A stretch of DNA of 64,000 nucleotides from positions 1,302,001 through 1,366,000 of the forward strand of contig NZ_JAHZTD010000002.1 of NCBI RefSeq assembly GCF_019599275.1, written 5' to 3'. Made by a program: the position numbers and the translations under genes. Origin of the DNA: Hymenobacter sp. HSC-4F20. Lineage in GTDB: Bacteria; Bacteroidota; Bacteroidia; Cytophagales; Hymenobacteraceae. The notes under the pieces were generated by a model. That model was not told the DNA's origin, ran no database searches, and saw only the letters and a program-made list of their open reading frames with translations. This document shows positions 1 to 8,253 of the stretch, piece by piece (the stretch's first letter is position 1; every line of letters begins with the position of its first letter).

Positions 1-1148
1 CTGTAGTGGCCGGTAATTTCTCCAGCAACACGGCTACGTTTGGGGGCACTACCCTCACCAACGGCAACACCGACCGGAGCAATGATGTGTTTGTAGCCCG
101 GTTGGCCGCCGACGGCACCTGGGGTCAGACTGTGCGGGGCGGGGGTGCCGGCGACGACTTCGTGCAGGCCCTGGCCCTGGATGCCAGCGGCAGTGCTGTC
201 ATTGCCGGCCACTTCGCCCGCAGCACCGTTACTTTCGGCACCATTACCCTGAACAACGCGAACCCCGGTCAGTACAGCAGCGACGTGTACGTGGCTCGCC
301 TGAGCAGCGCCGGCACCTGGACCCAGGCCCTGCAGGCCGGTGGCCCAGGTAACGACTACGGCCGCGGGGTAGGCATTGATGCCAACGGCAACGCCTACGT
401 AGCAGGCAACTTTGCCAGTCCTACCATCAGCTTCGGCAGCACTACCCTCGCCAATGCCACTGCCAGCGGCAACACTTCGGATATTTTCGTGGCCCGCCTG
501 AGCAACGCCAACGCCTGGACGATGGCCGCCCGGGCTGGGGGCGCTGAAAACGACTATGCCAATGCGCTGGCAGTGGATAGCAACGGCAGCGCCAGTGTGG
601 GCGGCCTGTTCCAAGGCGCTACCTCAACGTTCGGCGCTATTGCGCTGACCAACGCGGACCCCACCGGGGCCAAATTCGACATTCTGGTAGCTCGCCTGAG
701 CAGTGCAGGTGTTTGGAATTTGGCGCTGCGGGCTGGGGGCGTCGGCGACGACTACACCAATGCCCTGGCCCTGGATGCCAGCGGCAACGCGGCGGTGGGC
801 GGCAACCTGAACAGCTCACCCGCTACCTTCGGCTCCATCAGCCTCAACAGCGCCGGCTCGGCCTTCATTGCCAAGCTGCAGGGCCTGACCACTAACAGCA
901 AGACGGCCCGGGCGGCCTCGTTATTGAGCCTAGCTCCGAACCCAGCCCGCAGCCAAGTAGAGCTTACTTGGATAAAGCCTGAACCTCGCGCCCTGCCCGT
1001 GACTCTCCTCGATGGGCTAGGCCGGGAGGTGCGCCGGCAGATGCTACCAGCCCAGGCTACCCGTACCCACCTGAACCTAAGTGGGCTGGGCTCGGGCCTA
1101 TACATCGTCCGCATTGGCGAATCGGCGCAGCGGCTGGTGGTAGAGTAA
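1..1148 (+). CDS. Secreted repeat protein with T9SS sorting domain (5' partial)
   Basis: The reading frame is open to the left edge, so the N-terminus and any signal peptide lie outside the window. What remains is about four tandem repeats of 70-80 residues. Each has a GGxGxDY-type turn, a block like ALAxDxxGNAxVxGxF, a stretch like TFGxxxL and a closing block like DVYVARL. This pattern resembles SBBP-type beta-propeller repeats. The last 80 residues (from SLAPNPARSQVELTW to the end) form a type A T9SS C-terminal domain, with the usual PNPA start and a GLYIVRI-like core. The protein is therefore probably exported and cell-surface attached or released. No enzymatic motif is visible. A strong hairpin terminator follows the stop. 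Confidence 0.85.
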   Translation, partial: VVAGNFSSNTATFGGTTLTNGNTDRSNDVFVARLAADGTWGQTVRGGGAGDDFVQALALDASGSAVIAGHFARSTVTFGTITLNNANPGQYSSDVYVARLSSAGTWTQALQAGGPGNDYGRGVGIDANGNAYVAGNFASPTISFGSTTLANATASGNTSDIFVARLSNANAWTMAARAGGAENDYANALAVDSNGSASVGGLFQGATSTFGAIALTNADPTGAKFDILVARLSSAGVWNLALRAGGVGDDYTNALALDASGNAAVGGNLNSSPATFGSISLNSAGSAFIAKLQGLTTNSKTARAASLLSLAPNPARSQVELTWIKPEPRALPVTLLDGLGREVRRQMLPAQATRTHLNLSGLGSGLYIVRIGESAQRLVVE

Positions 1149-1164
1149 CCTTGTTTTTCTTCCC

Positions 1165-1205
1165 CTACCCCGCAGCGGCCCGTGGCCACTGCGGGGTAGT
1201 CTTTT
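1165..1205 (+). terminator. Terminator after the T9SS repeat protein
   Basis: A hairpin with arms CTACCCCGCAG and CTGCGGGGTAG, extended inward by GGCC/GGCC, is followed by TCTTTTT. It lies 16 bases after the stop codon. Confidence 0.8.
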
Positions 1206-1301
1206 TCAGGGCAACTGGGTTGGCCGGCCACCGGACGACAGGAACAGTAACTTTTCTGTTACTGCCAGAAGCAACGCGTAAGCCGAATCAGGTAAGTGCT
1301 G

Positions 1302-1748
1302 CTAGTTAGTGAGCTGGTTCCCGTCGCAGTTCTCCGGGCACTTCTCGTAGCTTGCCGCAAGCAGATATTTTGCGGCCAGCCGCTTGCCAGGCAGCAGGTC
1401 ATTGCCGTTCAGGTCCACGCCTACCAGCACAATGCCGTGCCCGTGCTCCCTATTGTCGGCATCCAGAACGCGGTAAATCCGTAGTCCGGCACACTCCTTG
1501 GGCTCCAGGATCTGCTGGATAATGGACTTATTGCAGTAGTTAGAGCTAGTGTTGTGCTTATACTTATTCTTATATGCCCTGGCGTATTCCCGCGCCTTAT
1601 CTTCCTCTACTTCCTTGCCGGCCCCGGGCTTAAACGGCTTCTTCCGGCGCTTGCCCCAGTCGGCGTCGCCTCGCCCCGACCTGGTCAGCAGATACACTGC
1701 CCCGGCCGCCAGACCAGCCAGAGAAAGAGTTGCAGTTGAGTTTTTCAC
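1302..1748 (-). CDS. Small membrane-anchored protein of unknown function
   Basis: I do not recognise this family. I chose the GTG start at 1748 because it places a hydrophobic anchor (ATLSLAGLAAGAVYLLT) right at the N-terminus. A longer open frame reaches 1826 but starts with unlikely sequence. After the anchor comes a strongly basic stretch (RKKPFKPGAGK), then a region with several cysteines and the segment HGHGIVLVGVDLNGNDLLPGK. Codon use is similar to neighbours. It converges on the terminator of the T9SS protein and stands alone. It could be a periplasmic protein with a single N-terminal anchor. The exact start is uncertain. Confidence 0.5.
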   Translation of the reverse strand: MKNSTATLSLAGLAAGAVYLLTRSGRGDADWGKRRKKPFKPGAGKEVEEDKAREYARAYKNKYKHNTSSNYCNKSIIQQILEPKECAGLRIYRVLDADNREHGHGIVLVGVDLNGNDLLPGKRLAAKYLLAASYEKCPENCDGNQLTN

Positions 1749-2099
1749 GGAAAGCAGGATGTAGGTGGGAAAGAAACTAGCGGAGGCCGTTGCTGGTCCC
1801 GGAGTTAAGTAATATAATGAATTCATTTATTTTTTACACTTATTTGACACACCCATCTGCTCCGCACTTTCTTGTGCAAGAAGGGAAGACATTCCGCTCA
1901 GCAGCAGTGCCAAATCAGGTAGAGCGTTGTACAGAGCGGAGCTGAAGCAGCGCCACGGTTTCGTTGCGCTGTGTAGCCGGTAGTGCTGCTCCTACTGTGC
2001 ACCGCATGATGCCCGTTCTGCGTGGCGCTCGGCACTGCCTAGCTTGGTAGCAGCCCCGAGCGCCACCAAACAAAGCTCGCCAGCCGGTGGTATGCTACT

Positions 2100-2555
2100 A
2101 TGCGCTTCTACCTCCGTACCCCCGTTGCTACCTCTCCGAAGCAGGTCTGGCAAGGCTTCAGCCGGAAGCTGTTCCTGGACCTGGCCCCGCCTTTCCCGCC
2201 GTTCCGACTGCGGCGCTTCGATGGGTGTCAGCGCGGCGACGAGGTGCATATCGAGCTAGGAACCAGCCGCCTGCACTACCCCTGGACGGCCCTGATTACC
2301 GACCACGGCGTGCTGGCCGACGGCACGTATTACTTTGTAGATGAGGGCCAGCAGCTACCGCCGCCCCTCCGCTTCTGGCGGCACCGCCACCTGCTGCAGC
2401 CCGCTCCCGACGGGGGTACCTATATTGTGGAAGATCTGGAATACCACACTGGCGGGCGGCTGCTCGACGCGCTGCTCTATCCCCTGGTATGGGCCCAGTT
2501 TGCCTGGCGCCGGCCCATCTACCGCCGGTGGTTTGGGACTCCGGGCCGGGGGTAG
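2100..2555 (+). CDS. SRPBCC-type ligand-binding protein
   Basis: This 151-residue protein has the organisation of START/SRPBCC cell-division-inhibitor-like proteins common in Bacteroidota. The N-terminus MRFYLRTPVATSPKQVWQGF is typical of the first strand and helix. A central YPWTALITDHGVLADG segment and the sequence FRFWRHRHLLQP-like FWRHRHLL follow. The C-terminal helix contains PLVWAQFAWRRPIYRRWFG. Such proteins form a hydrophobic cup that binds small lipophilic ligands, and the physiological ligand is unknown. There is no signal peptide, so it is cytoplasmic. The gene is monocistronic, about 110 bases before a small lipoprotein gene. Confidence 0.7.
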   Translation: MRFYLRTPVATSPKQVWQGFSRKLFLDLAPPFPPFRLRRFDGCQRGDEVHIELGTSRLHYPWTALITDHGVLADGTYYFVDEGQQLPPPLRFWRHRHLLQPAPDGGTYIVEDLEYHTGGRLLDALLYPLVWAQFAWRRPIYRRWFGTPGRG

Positions 2556-2635
2556 GCTCATCCGCCGCCCAGGTTTGCAGCCCCGGCAGGCAGCGCCGGG
2601 CCGGCTGCTTGCGTATAGGGTGGCAACAAGCCCCG

Positions 2636-2643
2636 TATCTTGC
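2636..2643 (+). promoter_or_regulatory. Candidate -7 element (TATCTTGC)
   Basis: This is a near match to TAnnTTTG, 21 bases before the ATG at 2665. No clear -33 element is visible. Confidence 0.35.
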
Positions 2644-2664
2644 TGCTTCTCGCCTGTTCTGCCC

Positions 2665-3213
2665 ATGCCCGCTGTTTCTACCCGTCCAGGCCGCCGCGCG
2701 CGGCTTGCTGCCTACTTGTCCTTCATCCTGGTTACTCTAGGGCTCACGGCCGGCTGCCGCAGCAGTCAGTCGGCCTACCAGTTTCGGCCGGCGCCGGCGG
2801 TAGCCCACGGTCGCGCCCCGCTACCCGATTCCGGGGCCGTTGCTGTGTCGGTAACACCGAGCCCGGTGCAGGCGCTGCCCACCCAGGCAGCCAGCCGCCG
2901 CACCACCCCCTACCCCAAACCGGCGTCCCGCAAGCTGAGATTACGCCTGCAGCGGGCCGTGGCTTCCTCCGTAAGTCAGGCCCGGCCGCCGCTTACGCGG
3001 GTTCGGACAGGGGCTCAGGCGGCGCGGCATAGCGCGGGGCCCCGGCGTGCTACTGAGGTGGGGCTCGGAACGACGGTGCTGGGCGTGCTGGGGCTGGTGG
3101 TCTTGCCAATTGCCTTGGTGGGCCTGCTGATCTGGGGCGGGGCGGTGTGGGCCGTGCTGGCCGGCCTGGCAGCGCTGGCCGTGCTCATTGCCTACCTCGA
3201 CCCGTTTGCTTAG
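2665..3213 (+). CDS. Small lipoprotein with C-terminal membrane segment, unknown function
   Basis: The predicted protein has 182 residues. The ATG at 2665 gives a lipoprotein signal peptide: basic MPAVSTRPGRRARLAAYL, a hydrophobic core and the lipobox LTAGC. A proline-, alanine- and arginine-rich low-complexity middle follows, then a C-terminal hydrophobic region of about 50 residues (VLGLVVLPIALVGLLIWGG onward) that probably forms one or two membrane helices. Short proteins of this build with a terminal double hydrophobic segment are frequent in Hymenobacter-type genomes, but I know of no assigned function. The open frame extends further upstream to 2341, but that part overlaps the SRPBCC gene and is not credible. 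Confidence 0.6.
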   Translation: MPAVSTRPGRRARLAAYLSFILVTLGLTAGCRSSQSAYQFRPAPAVAHGRAPLPDSGAVAVSVTPSPVQALPTQAASRRTTPYPKPASRKLRLRLQRAVASSVSQARPPLTRVRTGAQAARHSAGPRRATEVGLGTTVLGVLGLVVLPIALVGLLIWGGAVWAVLAGLAALAVLIAYLDPFA

Positions 3214-3277
3214 CCTATCCGGTTTGCTTGTTTTCCGGGGTTCCTCATTCTGGCGAAGTATCCTCGGCCGGTTAAGC

Positions 3278-3285
3278 TACCTTTG
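3278..3285 (+). promoter_or_regulatory. Promoter -7 element TACCTTTG before rlmI
   Basis: A perfect match to the Bacteroidota consensus TAnnTTTG, 27 bases before the chosen ATG at 3313. It argues against the upstream TTG start at 3283, which lies inside the element. Confidence 0.65.
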
Positions 3286-3312
3286 CAGTCCATCTTCTGC
3301 TACCCGCTGCTT

Positions 3313-4503
3313 ATGCCTCCCGCCATCGTCACGCTCAAACCCGGTAAAGATCAGTCTCTTCGTCGTCGGCACCCGTGGGTGTTCTCCGGGGCTATTGGTC
3401 GGCTACAGGGAGAGGTAGTGGAGGGCGAGGTGGTAACGGTACAGGCCGCCGGCGGCGAGCAACTGGGGGTAGGCCACTATGCGCCGGGCTCCATTGCCGT
3501 GCGTATGCTGGCCTTCGGGCCCGATGCTACCCTCCCCGATGCTGCTTTCTGGGAAGATAAAATCCGCAACGCCTATCAGCTTCGGCAGGGCCTGGGCCTT
3601 ACCGGCCAGGGCGCTACCAACGTGTACCGGCTGGCGCACGCCGAGGGCGACGGCCTGCCCGGCCTCATTATTGACGTGTACGCCGACGTAGCCGTGGTGC
3701 AGGCCCACAGTGCCGGTATGTATAAGGCCCGACCCTTCATTGCCCAGGCCCTGCAAGCGGTGCTGCCCGGTTTGCGGGCCATCTATGATAAGAGCGCCGA
3801 AACCGTGCCGGCCAAAGCGGCTCCTGGTGCTCAGAACGGCTACCTCTTCGGGGAAAGCACGGGCGCTGAGCACATTGTACAGGAAAACGGCCATCCGTTT
3901 GCCGTGGACTGGGAGACAGGGCAGAAGACAGGCTTCTTCATTGACCAGCGCGACAACCGCAGCCTGCTGGCTCGCTATGCTCCTGGCCGCCGGGTGCTGA
4001 ATACGTTCTGCTACACTGGCGGCTTCAGCTCCTACGCTCTCATGGCCGGAGCCGAGCTGGTGCACTCCGTAGACTCTTCCAAAAAAGCTATTGAGCTGAC
4101 TGAGCGCAACGCGGCGCTAACGGGCCGGCAGGAGCGCCACGAGGCCTACGCCCAGGACGTGTTTACGTTTCTCAAGGACCGCCACAACCAGTACGATTTG
4201 ATTGTGCTTGACCCGCCGGCTTTCGCCAAGCACCTCTCGGCCCGGCATAATGCCCTAATGGGCTATAAGCGCCTGAATGCAGCCGGTATCCGGCAGATTG
4301 CGCCCGGGGGGCTCTTATTTACCTTTAGCTGCTCGCAGGTAGTGAGTATGGAGCTGTTCGAGGGCGCCGTCCTGGCCGCGGCCATTGAGGCTGGCCGCCC
4401 GGCTCGCATTCTGCACCGCCTCACCCAGCCCGCCGACCACCCCGTGAGCCTGTTCCACCCCGAGGGCGAGTACCTGAAAGGGCTAGTGCTGGCCGTGGAG
4501 TAA
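3313..4503 (+). CDS. rlmI: 23S rRNA (cytosine-5-)-methyltransferase RlmI family
   Basis: This 396-residue cytoplasmic enzyme belongs to the RlmI/YccW family, which methylates a cytosine (C1962 in E. coli numbering) of 23S rRNA using S-adenosylmethionine. The N-terminal PUA-like domain is visible as VTLKPGKDQSLRRRHPWVFSG, a hallmark of the family. The Rossmann methyltransferase domain contains FFIDQRDNR, the SAM-binding VLNTFCYTGGFS motif, VDSSKKAIE and the DLIVLDPPAFAK catalytic motif. A second conserved stretch, GLLFTFSCSQV, is where this family often carries its cysteine. Length is normal. It is transcribed alone from the promoter at 3278 and ends at a strong hairpin. Confidence 0.92.
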   Translation: MPPAIVTLKPGKDQSLRRRHPWVFSGAIGRLQGEVVEGEVVTVQAAGGEQLGVGHYAPGSIAVRMLAFGPDATLPDAAFWEDKIRNAYQLRQGLGLTGQGATNVYRLAHAEGDGLPGLIIDVYADVAVVQAHSAGMYKARPFIAQALQAVLPGLRAIYDKSAETVPAKAAPGAQNGYLFGESTGAEHIVQENGHPFAVDWETGQKTGFFIDQRDNRSLLARYAPGRRVLNTFCYTGGFSSYALMAGAELVHSVDSSKKAIELTERNAALTGRQERHEAYAQDVFTFLKDRHNQYDLIVLDPPAFAKHLSARHNALMGYKRLNAAGIRQIAPGGLLFTFSCSQVVSMELFEGAVLAAAIEAGRPARILHRLTQPADHPVSLFHPEGEYLKGLVLAVE

Positions 4504-4519
4504 GGGCTGGCTCCTACCA

Positions 4520-4574
4520 ACAAACCCGCAACGCCCGCACGAAAAAAGATGCACCGGGGTGTTGCGGGTTTATT
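4520..4574 (+). terminator. Terminator after rlmI
   Basis: Arms AAACCCGCAAC (4522-4532) and GTTGCGGGTTT (4561-4571) form a stem with a 28-base loop that contains an A-run. It starts 18 bases after the rlmI stop. Confidence 0.65.
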
Positions 4575-4868
4575 GACCCTGAGGGCTAGCAAAACCAAAG
4601 GCCGGCCTGCACCCCTAACAGGCAGACCGACCCCGGCTGTGCTCACGCAAGTAGCATTGCGTGAAGTAGTTGACGAACTCATACTACAGCTCCGCACTCA
4701 GCCTCAAAACGAAGAGGGCTACACTAGAGCTTTCCGGTTTCGGGGGTGGCGGCGCCCAGTAAACCACAACTGAGCACCACCCCCACCCGGGCCAGCGGGA
4801 ACGGTTCCCGGAAGCCACGGCCCTGCCTGGTTCGTTTCCCACCCCCGAGGGCCGGCCGCAGCGCTGGC
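4575..4868. other. Intergenic region between rlmI and the GH16 gene
   Basis: There is no credible gene in this convergent gap. It holds a spaced inverted repeat TCACGCAA (4643-4650) / TTGCGTGA (4657-4664). Further on, GGGGGTGG near 4742 and CCACCCCC near 4783 could pair as a weak terminator for the GH16 operon. The rest shows nothing I can name. Confidence 0.5.
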
Positions 4869-5729
4869 TTATTTGTACTGATAATACCGCACGTAGTCTA
4901 CCAGCATTTGCTGGGGGAACGTGGCGGTTCCATCGGGGTTCCCATCGAAGTTGCCACCTACGGCCACGTTCAGGATCATGAAGAACGGGTTATTGAAGGG
5001 GAAAGGGCTGCCGTCGGTAGCAGTGTAAGTGTAGTAGGGCGTGGCGCTGCCATCGAAGTAGAAGCGGGTCATGTTCTTGCTGCGCACCACGCTATAGGTG
5101 TGGTAATCAGCCGACAAGTCCACTGTCATTTTCTCGGTAGTGCCCCGGTACTCGTGCGCCCCGGCGTTGTTGGCCAGGTGCATGGTGGAGAGCAGTTCCG
5201 TAGGCCGGCTGCCGCGCAGCTCCATAATGTCTATTTCGCCGCACTTCGGCCAGTTATTCTGGTCGATATCGGCCCCCAGCATCCAGATGGCGGGCCATAC
5301 ACCCTTGCCCTTCGGAATCTTGGCCCGGATATCGAGGCGACCGTACTGGAAGCTCTGCTTGCCTTTGGTAATCAGGCGGGCCGAGGTGTAGCTGCTCCCT
5401 GACTGTACCGCCTGAATCACTAGCTTGCCGTCGCGCAGGTAGGCGTTGTTGTCGGAGGAGGTATAGGTTTGCAGCTCATTGTTGCCCCAGCCGCCACCGC
5501 CCTGCTCATACACCCACTTGCTGGGGTCGAGCACGGCCGCATCGAACTCGTCACTCCACTTCAGCTCGGTGTACTGGCCGTACTCACGAGCCTCTTCGTT
5601 GGTAACTGGCGTAGTAGGAATGGGAGCGGGAATGTCCTTGGTCTTGGTTTCGGTACAAGCCAGTAGGCTGAGGACCGCGCCCGCGCTGAGCGCGGCAAAA
5701 CAGGGTCGGAGCCAGAATTGATTTTTCAT
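4869..5729 (-). CDS. GH16 beta-glucanase (laminarinase-type) lipoprotein
   Basis: This 286-residue protein is a family 16 endo-beta-1,3(4)-glucanase. The N-terminus is a lipoprotein signal (LSLLACTE lipobox), so it is probably anchored in the outer membrane, facing out. The catalytic motif EIDIME carries the nucleophile E165, the assisting D167 and the acid/base E170. Flanking family landmarks include LKWSDEFDAA at the start of the domain, YGRLDIRAKIPKGKGVWPAIWML before the motif (shortened here: GVWPAIWMLG) and the C-terminal VDYVRYYQ. It is the last gene of the SusC-SusD-PKD lipoprotein-GH16 operon, an order seen in laminarin loci of other Bacteroidota. The substrate is inferred from the family and neighbours. 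A hairpin separates it from the gene before it. Confidence 0.92.
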   Translation of the reverse strand: MKNQFWLRPCFAALSAGAVLSLLACTETKTKDIPAPIPTTPVTNEEAREYGQYTELKWSDEFDAAVLDPSKWVYEQGGGGWGNNELQTYTSSDNNAYLRDGKLVIQAVQSGSSYTSARLITKGKQSFQYGRLDIRAKIPKGKGVWPAIWMLGADIDQNNWPKCGEIDIMELRGSRPTELLSTMHLANNAGAHEYRGTTEKMTVDLSADYHTYSVVRSKNMTRFYFDGSATPYYTYTATDGSPFPFNNPFFMILNVAVGGNFDGNPDGTATFPQQMLVDYVRYYQYK

Positions 5730-5790
5730 GGAAAAGGGGGGCTACGCATGCTGCCAATGAGCGGCAGGCGTTGGTACTGATAGCAGCTTG

Positions 5791-5820
5791 CCGCCGGCCT
5801 GAAAAACTTCGGGCCGGCGG
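5791..5820 (-). other. Hairpin between PKD lipoprotein and GH16 genes
   Basis: CCGCCGGCC (5791-5799) pairs with GGCCGGCGG (5812-5820). On the coding strand the loop contains TTTTT and no U-run follows the stem. It may act as an mRNA-processing or stability element inside the operon, where the gap is 113 bases, compared with 28-37 between the other genes. Confidence 0.45.
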
Positions 5821-5842
5821 TGCTACGGGTGGGGCCGGTTTG

Positions 5843-6649
5843 TTACTTGACGGCCAGTTTGATGGTGAAAACGGTCCCGTTATTCCGGCCGCTGCCGGCC
5901 CGCAGGGTCATCTTCTGGTTATCAATGGCCAGAATGCGGTACACCTGCTCAGTAGGCGAGGCATCGGTAGTGCCGATGAAGGCCCCGGCCCGGGCTAGGG
6001 TTAGCTGGGCGAAGCCTGCGCCAGTAGCAGCTCCAAAAGTGAAGTTGGTATCACCTGTCTGTGGGGCCAGGCACGCAAACGAGCCGGCCGTAAACGTCTC
6101 TCCCTTCGCATCGTATTTCAGCACGTTGTTGGTAGAGAAGGTGTACTCGTCGTCCGACTGGCAGGCGGGCAGCTCGCCGGCTTTTACGCCCGCGAAGTAC
6201 TCACTGGGGTTGGCTTCCGTGCCCACCACAATGGGAGCATTGGCCGTGTTGTCCAGCTTCCAGGTGCGGGAAGAGCCGCCCGTAAGCAGGTTTTTCACGA
6301 TGTCCGTCACCTCGGGCAGCACAATGGTCTGCTGCTCCGATACGCTTGTGCCACTGCGGTAGGCTGTAATGAGGCGAGGCATTACCGGTCCGCCTTTCGA
6401 GTAGACGTGGGTTACCTGCTTGCCGGAGCCAACAGTACCATCGCCGAACTCCCACTGGTAGAGAAACCCGTCTTGGTTGGTAGCCGTGAACGTTACTTCG
6501 GTGGTTAAGCCCACCGAGCGGGAGGTAGTGGTAAAGCCGGAAGCCGGGATGGCGCCTTCCAGTTTGCCGGTGTCTTCTTTATCGCAGGAGGCAAACAGCA
6601 GCGGGGTAGCAAGTAGGGCCCAGGCTGCCTTGTTCCAGGTAGTTTTCAT
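5843..6649 (-). CDS. PKD-domain surface lipoprotein, probable glycan-binding partner of SusCD
   Basis: The protein has 268 residues and a lipoprotein signal ending in LLFASC. A PKD domain follows at about residues 50-120, recognisable from FTATNQDGFLYQWEFGDGT and the THVYSKGG turn. The second half (about 140-268) begins with VKNLLTGGSSRTWKLD. That segment resembles the tryptophan-containing module seen in lipoproteins next to GH16 genes in Bacteroidota beta-glucan loci. No catalytic motif is visible. By position directly after susD it takes the place of SusE/SusF-type surface glycan-binding proteins. I infer that it helps bind the beta-glucan at the cell surface. Confidence 0.75.
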   Translation of the reverse strand: MKTTWNKAAWALLATPLLFASCDKEDTGKLEGAIPASGFTTTSRSVGLTTEVTFTATNQDGFLYQWEFGDGTVGSGKQVTHVYSKGGPVMPRLITAYRSGTSVSEQQTIVLPEVTDIVKNLLTGGSSRTWKLDNTANAPIVVGTEANPSEYFAGVKAGELPACQSDDEYTFSTNNVLKYDAKGETFTAGSFACLAPQTGDTNFTFGAATGAGFAQLTLARAGAFIGTTDASPTEQVYRILAIDNQKMTLRAGSGRNNGTVFTIKLAVK

Positions 6650-6686
6650 ATTCGGTTACGCTGAAAATCGTCTGTGTAAAGGCGGC

Positions 6687-8225
6687 TTAGTAGCCGGGGT
6701 TTTGTACCAGGGCCGGGTTAGCATCCAACTCCGACTGCGGAATGGGCAGCACCAAGTTAGTAACCGTCGGGATGCCGCGCTGTGCCCCAATGTTGAGGGA
6801 ACGGAGGTAAGCTGCCTGGGCCGTCATTACCGGAATCAGGCCGTATTGGGTACCGTGGTAGCGCTTCAGGTCAAACCACCGGTCGAACTCAAAGGCCAGC
6901 TCGTACTTCCGCTCGCGCAGCACTGCCCCGGTAAAGTCGGGGGTAGCGGCCGTCAGGTCGTGGGCCGGTGAGGGGGTGTTGTAATCCAGGCCGAAGGCCC
7001 GGCGGCGTACCTTGTTGATGGCTTCCAGACCTTCAGCCGTGGGCCCAACGGCCTCGGCCAGAATCAGGTACATTTCGGCCATGCGCAGCACGGGCACGTT
7101 CAGGGGCGAGTCCCAGATGTTGGTGTTTACCTTGCCCACAAACCACTTCTTGCAGTTGTAGCCGAAGGGCGAGCCAGTGGCCTTGGCCGACTGCTTGCCG
7201 CCGTCGGGGTAGGTGTCGCCGGGTACCCAGATGGAGGCCGCCTTGCGGGTGTCGCCAGCCTCGTAGCCGTTCACGAAGTCGGGCTCGGGCACGTTGAAGC
7301 CGTAGCCGCTGCCCGGGGTCTGGTTGGCGCCGCGGGGTCCGAAGAACTCGTTCATCGAGGAGCCCACGTTGTTGCGGTCGTACTCGTTGCGGCCGTTGAT
7401 GTACTGCACTTCGAAGAGCGACTCCCGGCCGTTTTCGAAGGCAGGACCCGCCTTGAAGTTATCGGCGTAGTTGGCCAGCATGGCTTTGCCCGGAGCCGCA
7501 ATTACCTCGCGGGCGCGCTGGGCAGCTTCTGTTTTCTTGCCTTGGGTAATGTACACCTTAGCCAGCAGGCCCGTAGCGGCCCACTTAGTGGCCCGGCCCA
7601 GATCGGCCCCGCTGTAGGAAGCCGGCAGGTTGCCAATAGCCTCAATCAGGTCTTGCTCAATCTGCTTATATACTTCGGCGGCCGGTGTACGGGGCATGTT
7701 TACAGCCTCCGGGCTGGCGGGCGGAGCCGTGAACAGGGGCACGTCGCCGTATACCCGCACCAGATCAAAGTAGTACTTGGCACGCAGGAACTGAGCTTCC
7801 CCCAGGCAGCGCTTCTGAATAACCGGGTCCATGCCCTGAATGCCCGGCACTTTCTGCAGCACAATGTTGGCGCGCTGTACCCCAATGAAGGAGCCACCCC
7901 AGAGGCGGTTAGCTACTACGTTGGTAGAAGGAATGTTAAAGGCCTCCAGCTGCTTATATTCGATACCGTCGCTGCCGTCGTCGCCGCCGGTCACGGAAAT
8001 ATCGGCCATGATATCAAAGGCCCACATGGCCTGGTTGTACTGGCCTTCCTTAGTCAGCTCGCTGTACACGGCCGTTACAGCCTGAATAGCGTCTTGCTGA
8101 GTTTGATAAAAGTTAGCGTCCGTAATCTGGTCAGCCGGAGTTTCTTCCAGAAACTTCTCGGTGCAGCTGGTCAGTAGGCCCAGCGACAGCAGGAAAGCGC
8201 CGCAAGCAATTCGTGAAATAGTCAT
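6687..8225 (-). CDS. susD: SusD/RagB family outer-membrane glycan-binding lipoprotein
   Basis: This 512-residue protein is a SusD/RagB homologue, the lipoprotein lid that sits on a SusC transporter and delivers oligosaccharide to it. The signal peptide ends with LGLLTSC. Tetratricopeptide-like helices follow, with family landmarks EKFLEETPADQITDANFY near the N-terminus, LGEAQFLRAKYYFDLVRVYGDVPL at about 140 (core RAKYYFDLVRVYGDVPL), and the C-terminal RERKYELAFEFDRWFDLKRY. The last block (VLPIPQSELDANPAL.QNPGY) is the typical C-terminus. It lies 28 bases after susC and 37 before the PKD lipoprotein gene. Substrate specificity cannot be read from the sequence. The operon context suggests beta-1,3-glucan. 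Confidence 0.95.
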   Translation of the reverse strand: MTISRIACGAFLLSLGLLTSCTEKFLEETPADQITDANFYQTQQDAIQAVTAVYSELTKEGQYNQAMWAFDIMADISVTGGDDGSDGIEYKQLEAFNIPSTNVVANRLWGGSFIGVQRANIVLQKVPGIQGMDPVIQKRCLGEAQFLRAKYYFDLVRVYGDVPLFTAPPASPEAVNMPRTPAAEVYKQIEQDLIEAIGNLPASYSGADLGRATKWAATGLLAKVYITQGKKTEAAQRAREVIAAPGKAMLANYADNFKAGPAFENGRESLFEVQYINGRNEYDRNNVGSSMNEFFGPRGANQTPGSGYGFNVPEPDFVNGYEAGDTRKAASIWVPGDTYPDGGKQSAKATGSPFGYNCKKWFVGKVNTNIWDSPLNVPVLRMAEMYLILAEAVGPTAEGLEAINKVRRRAFGLDYNTPSPAHDLTAATPDFTGAVLRERKYELAFEFDRWFDLKRYHGTQYGLIPVMTAQAAYLRSLNIGAQRGIPTVTNLVLPIPQSELDANPALVQNPGY

Positions 8226-8253
8226 GAGTACGAGGGGTGGGAAGTAAGATGAA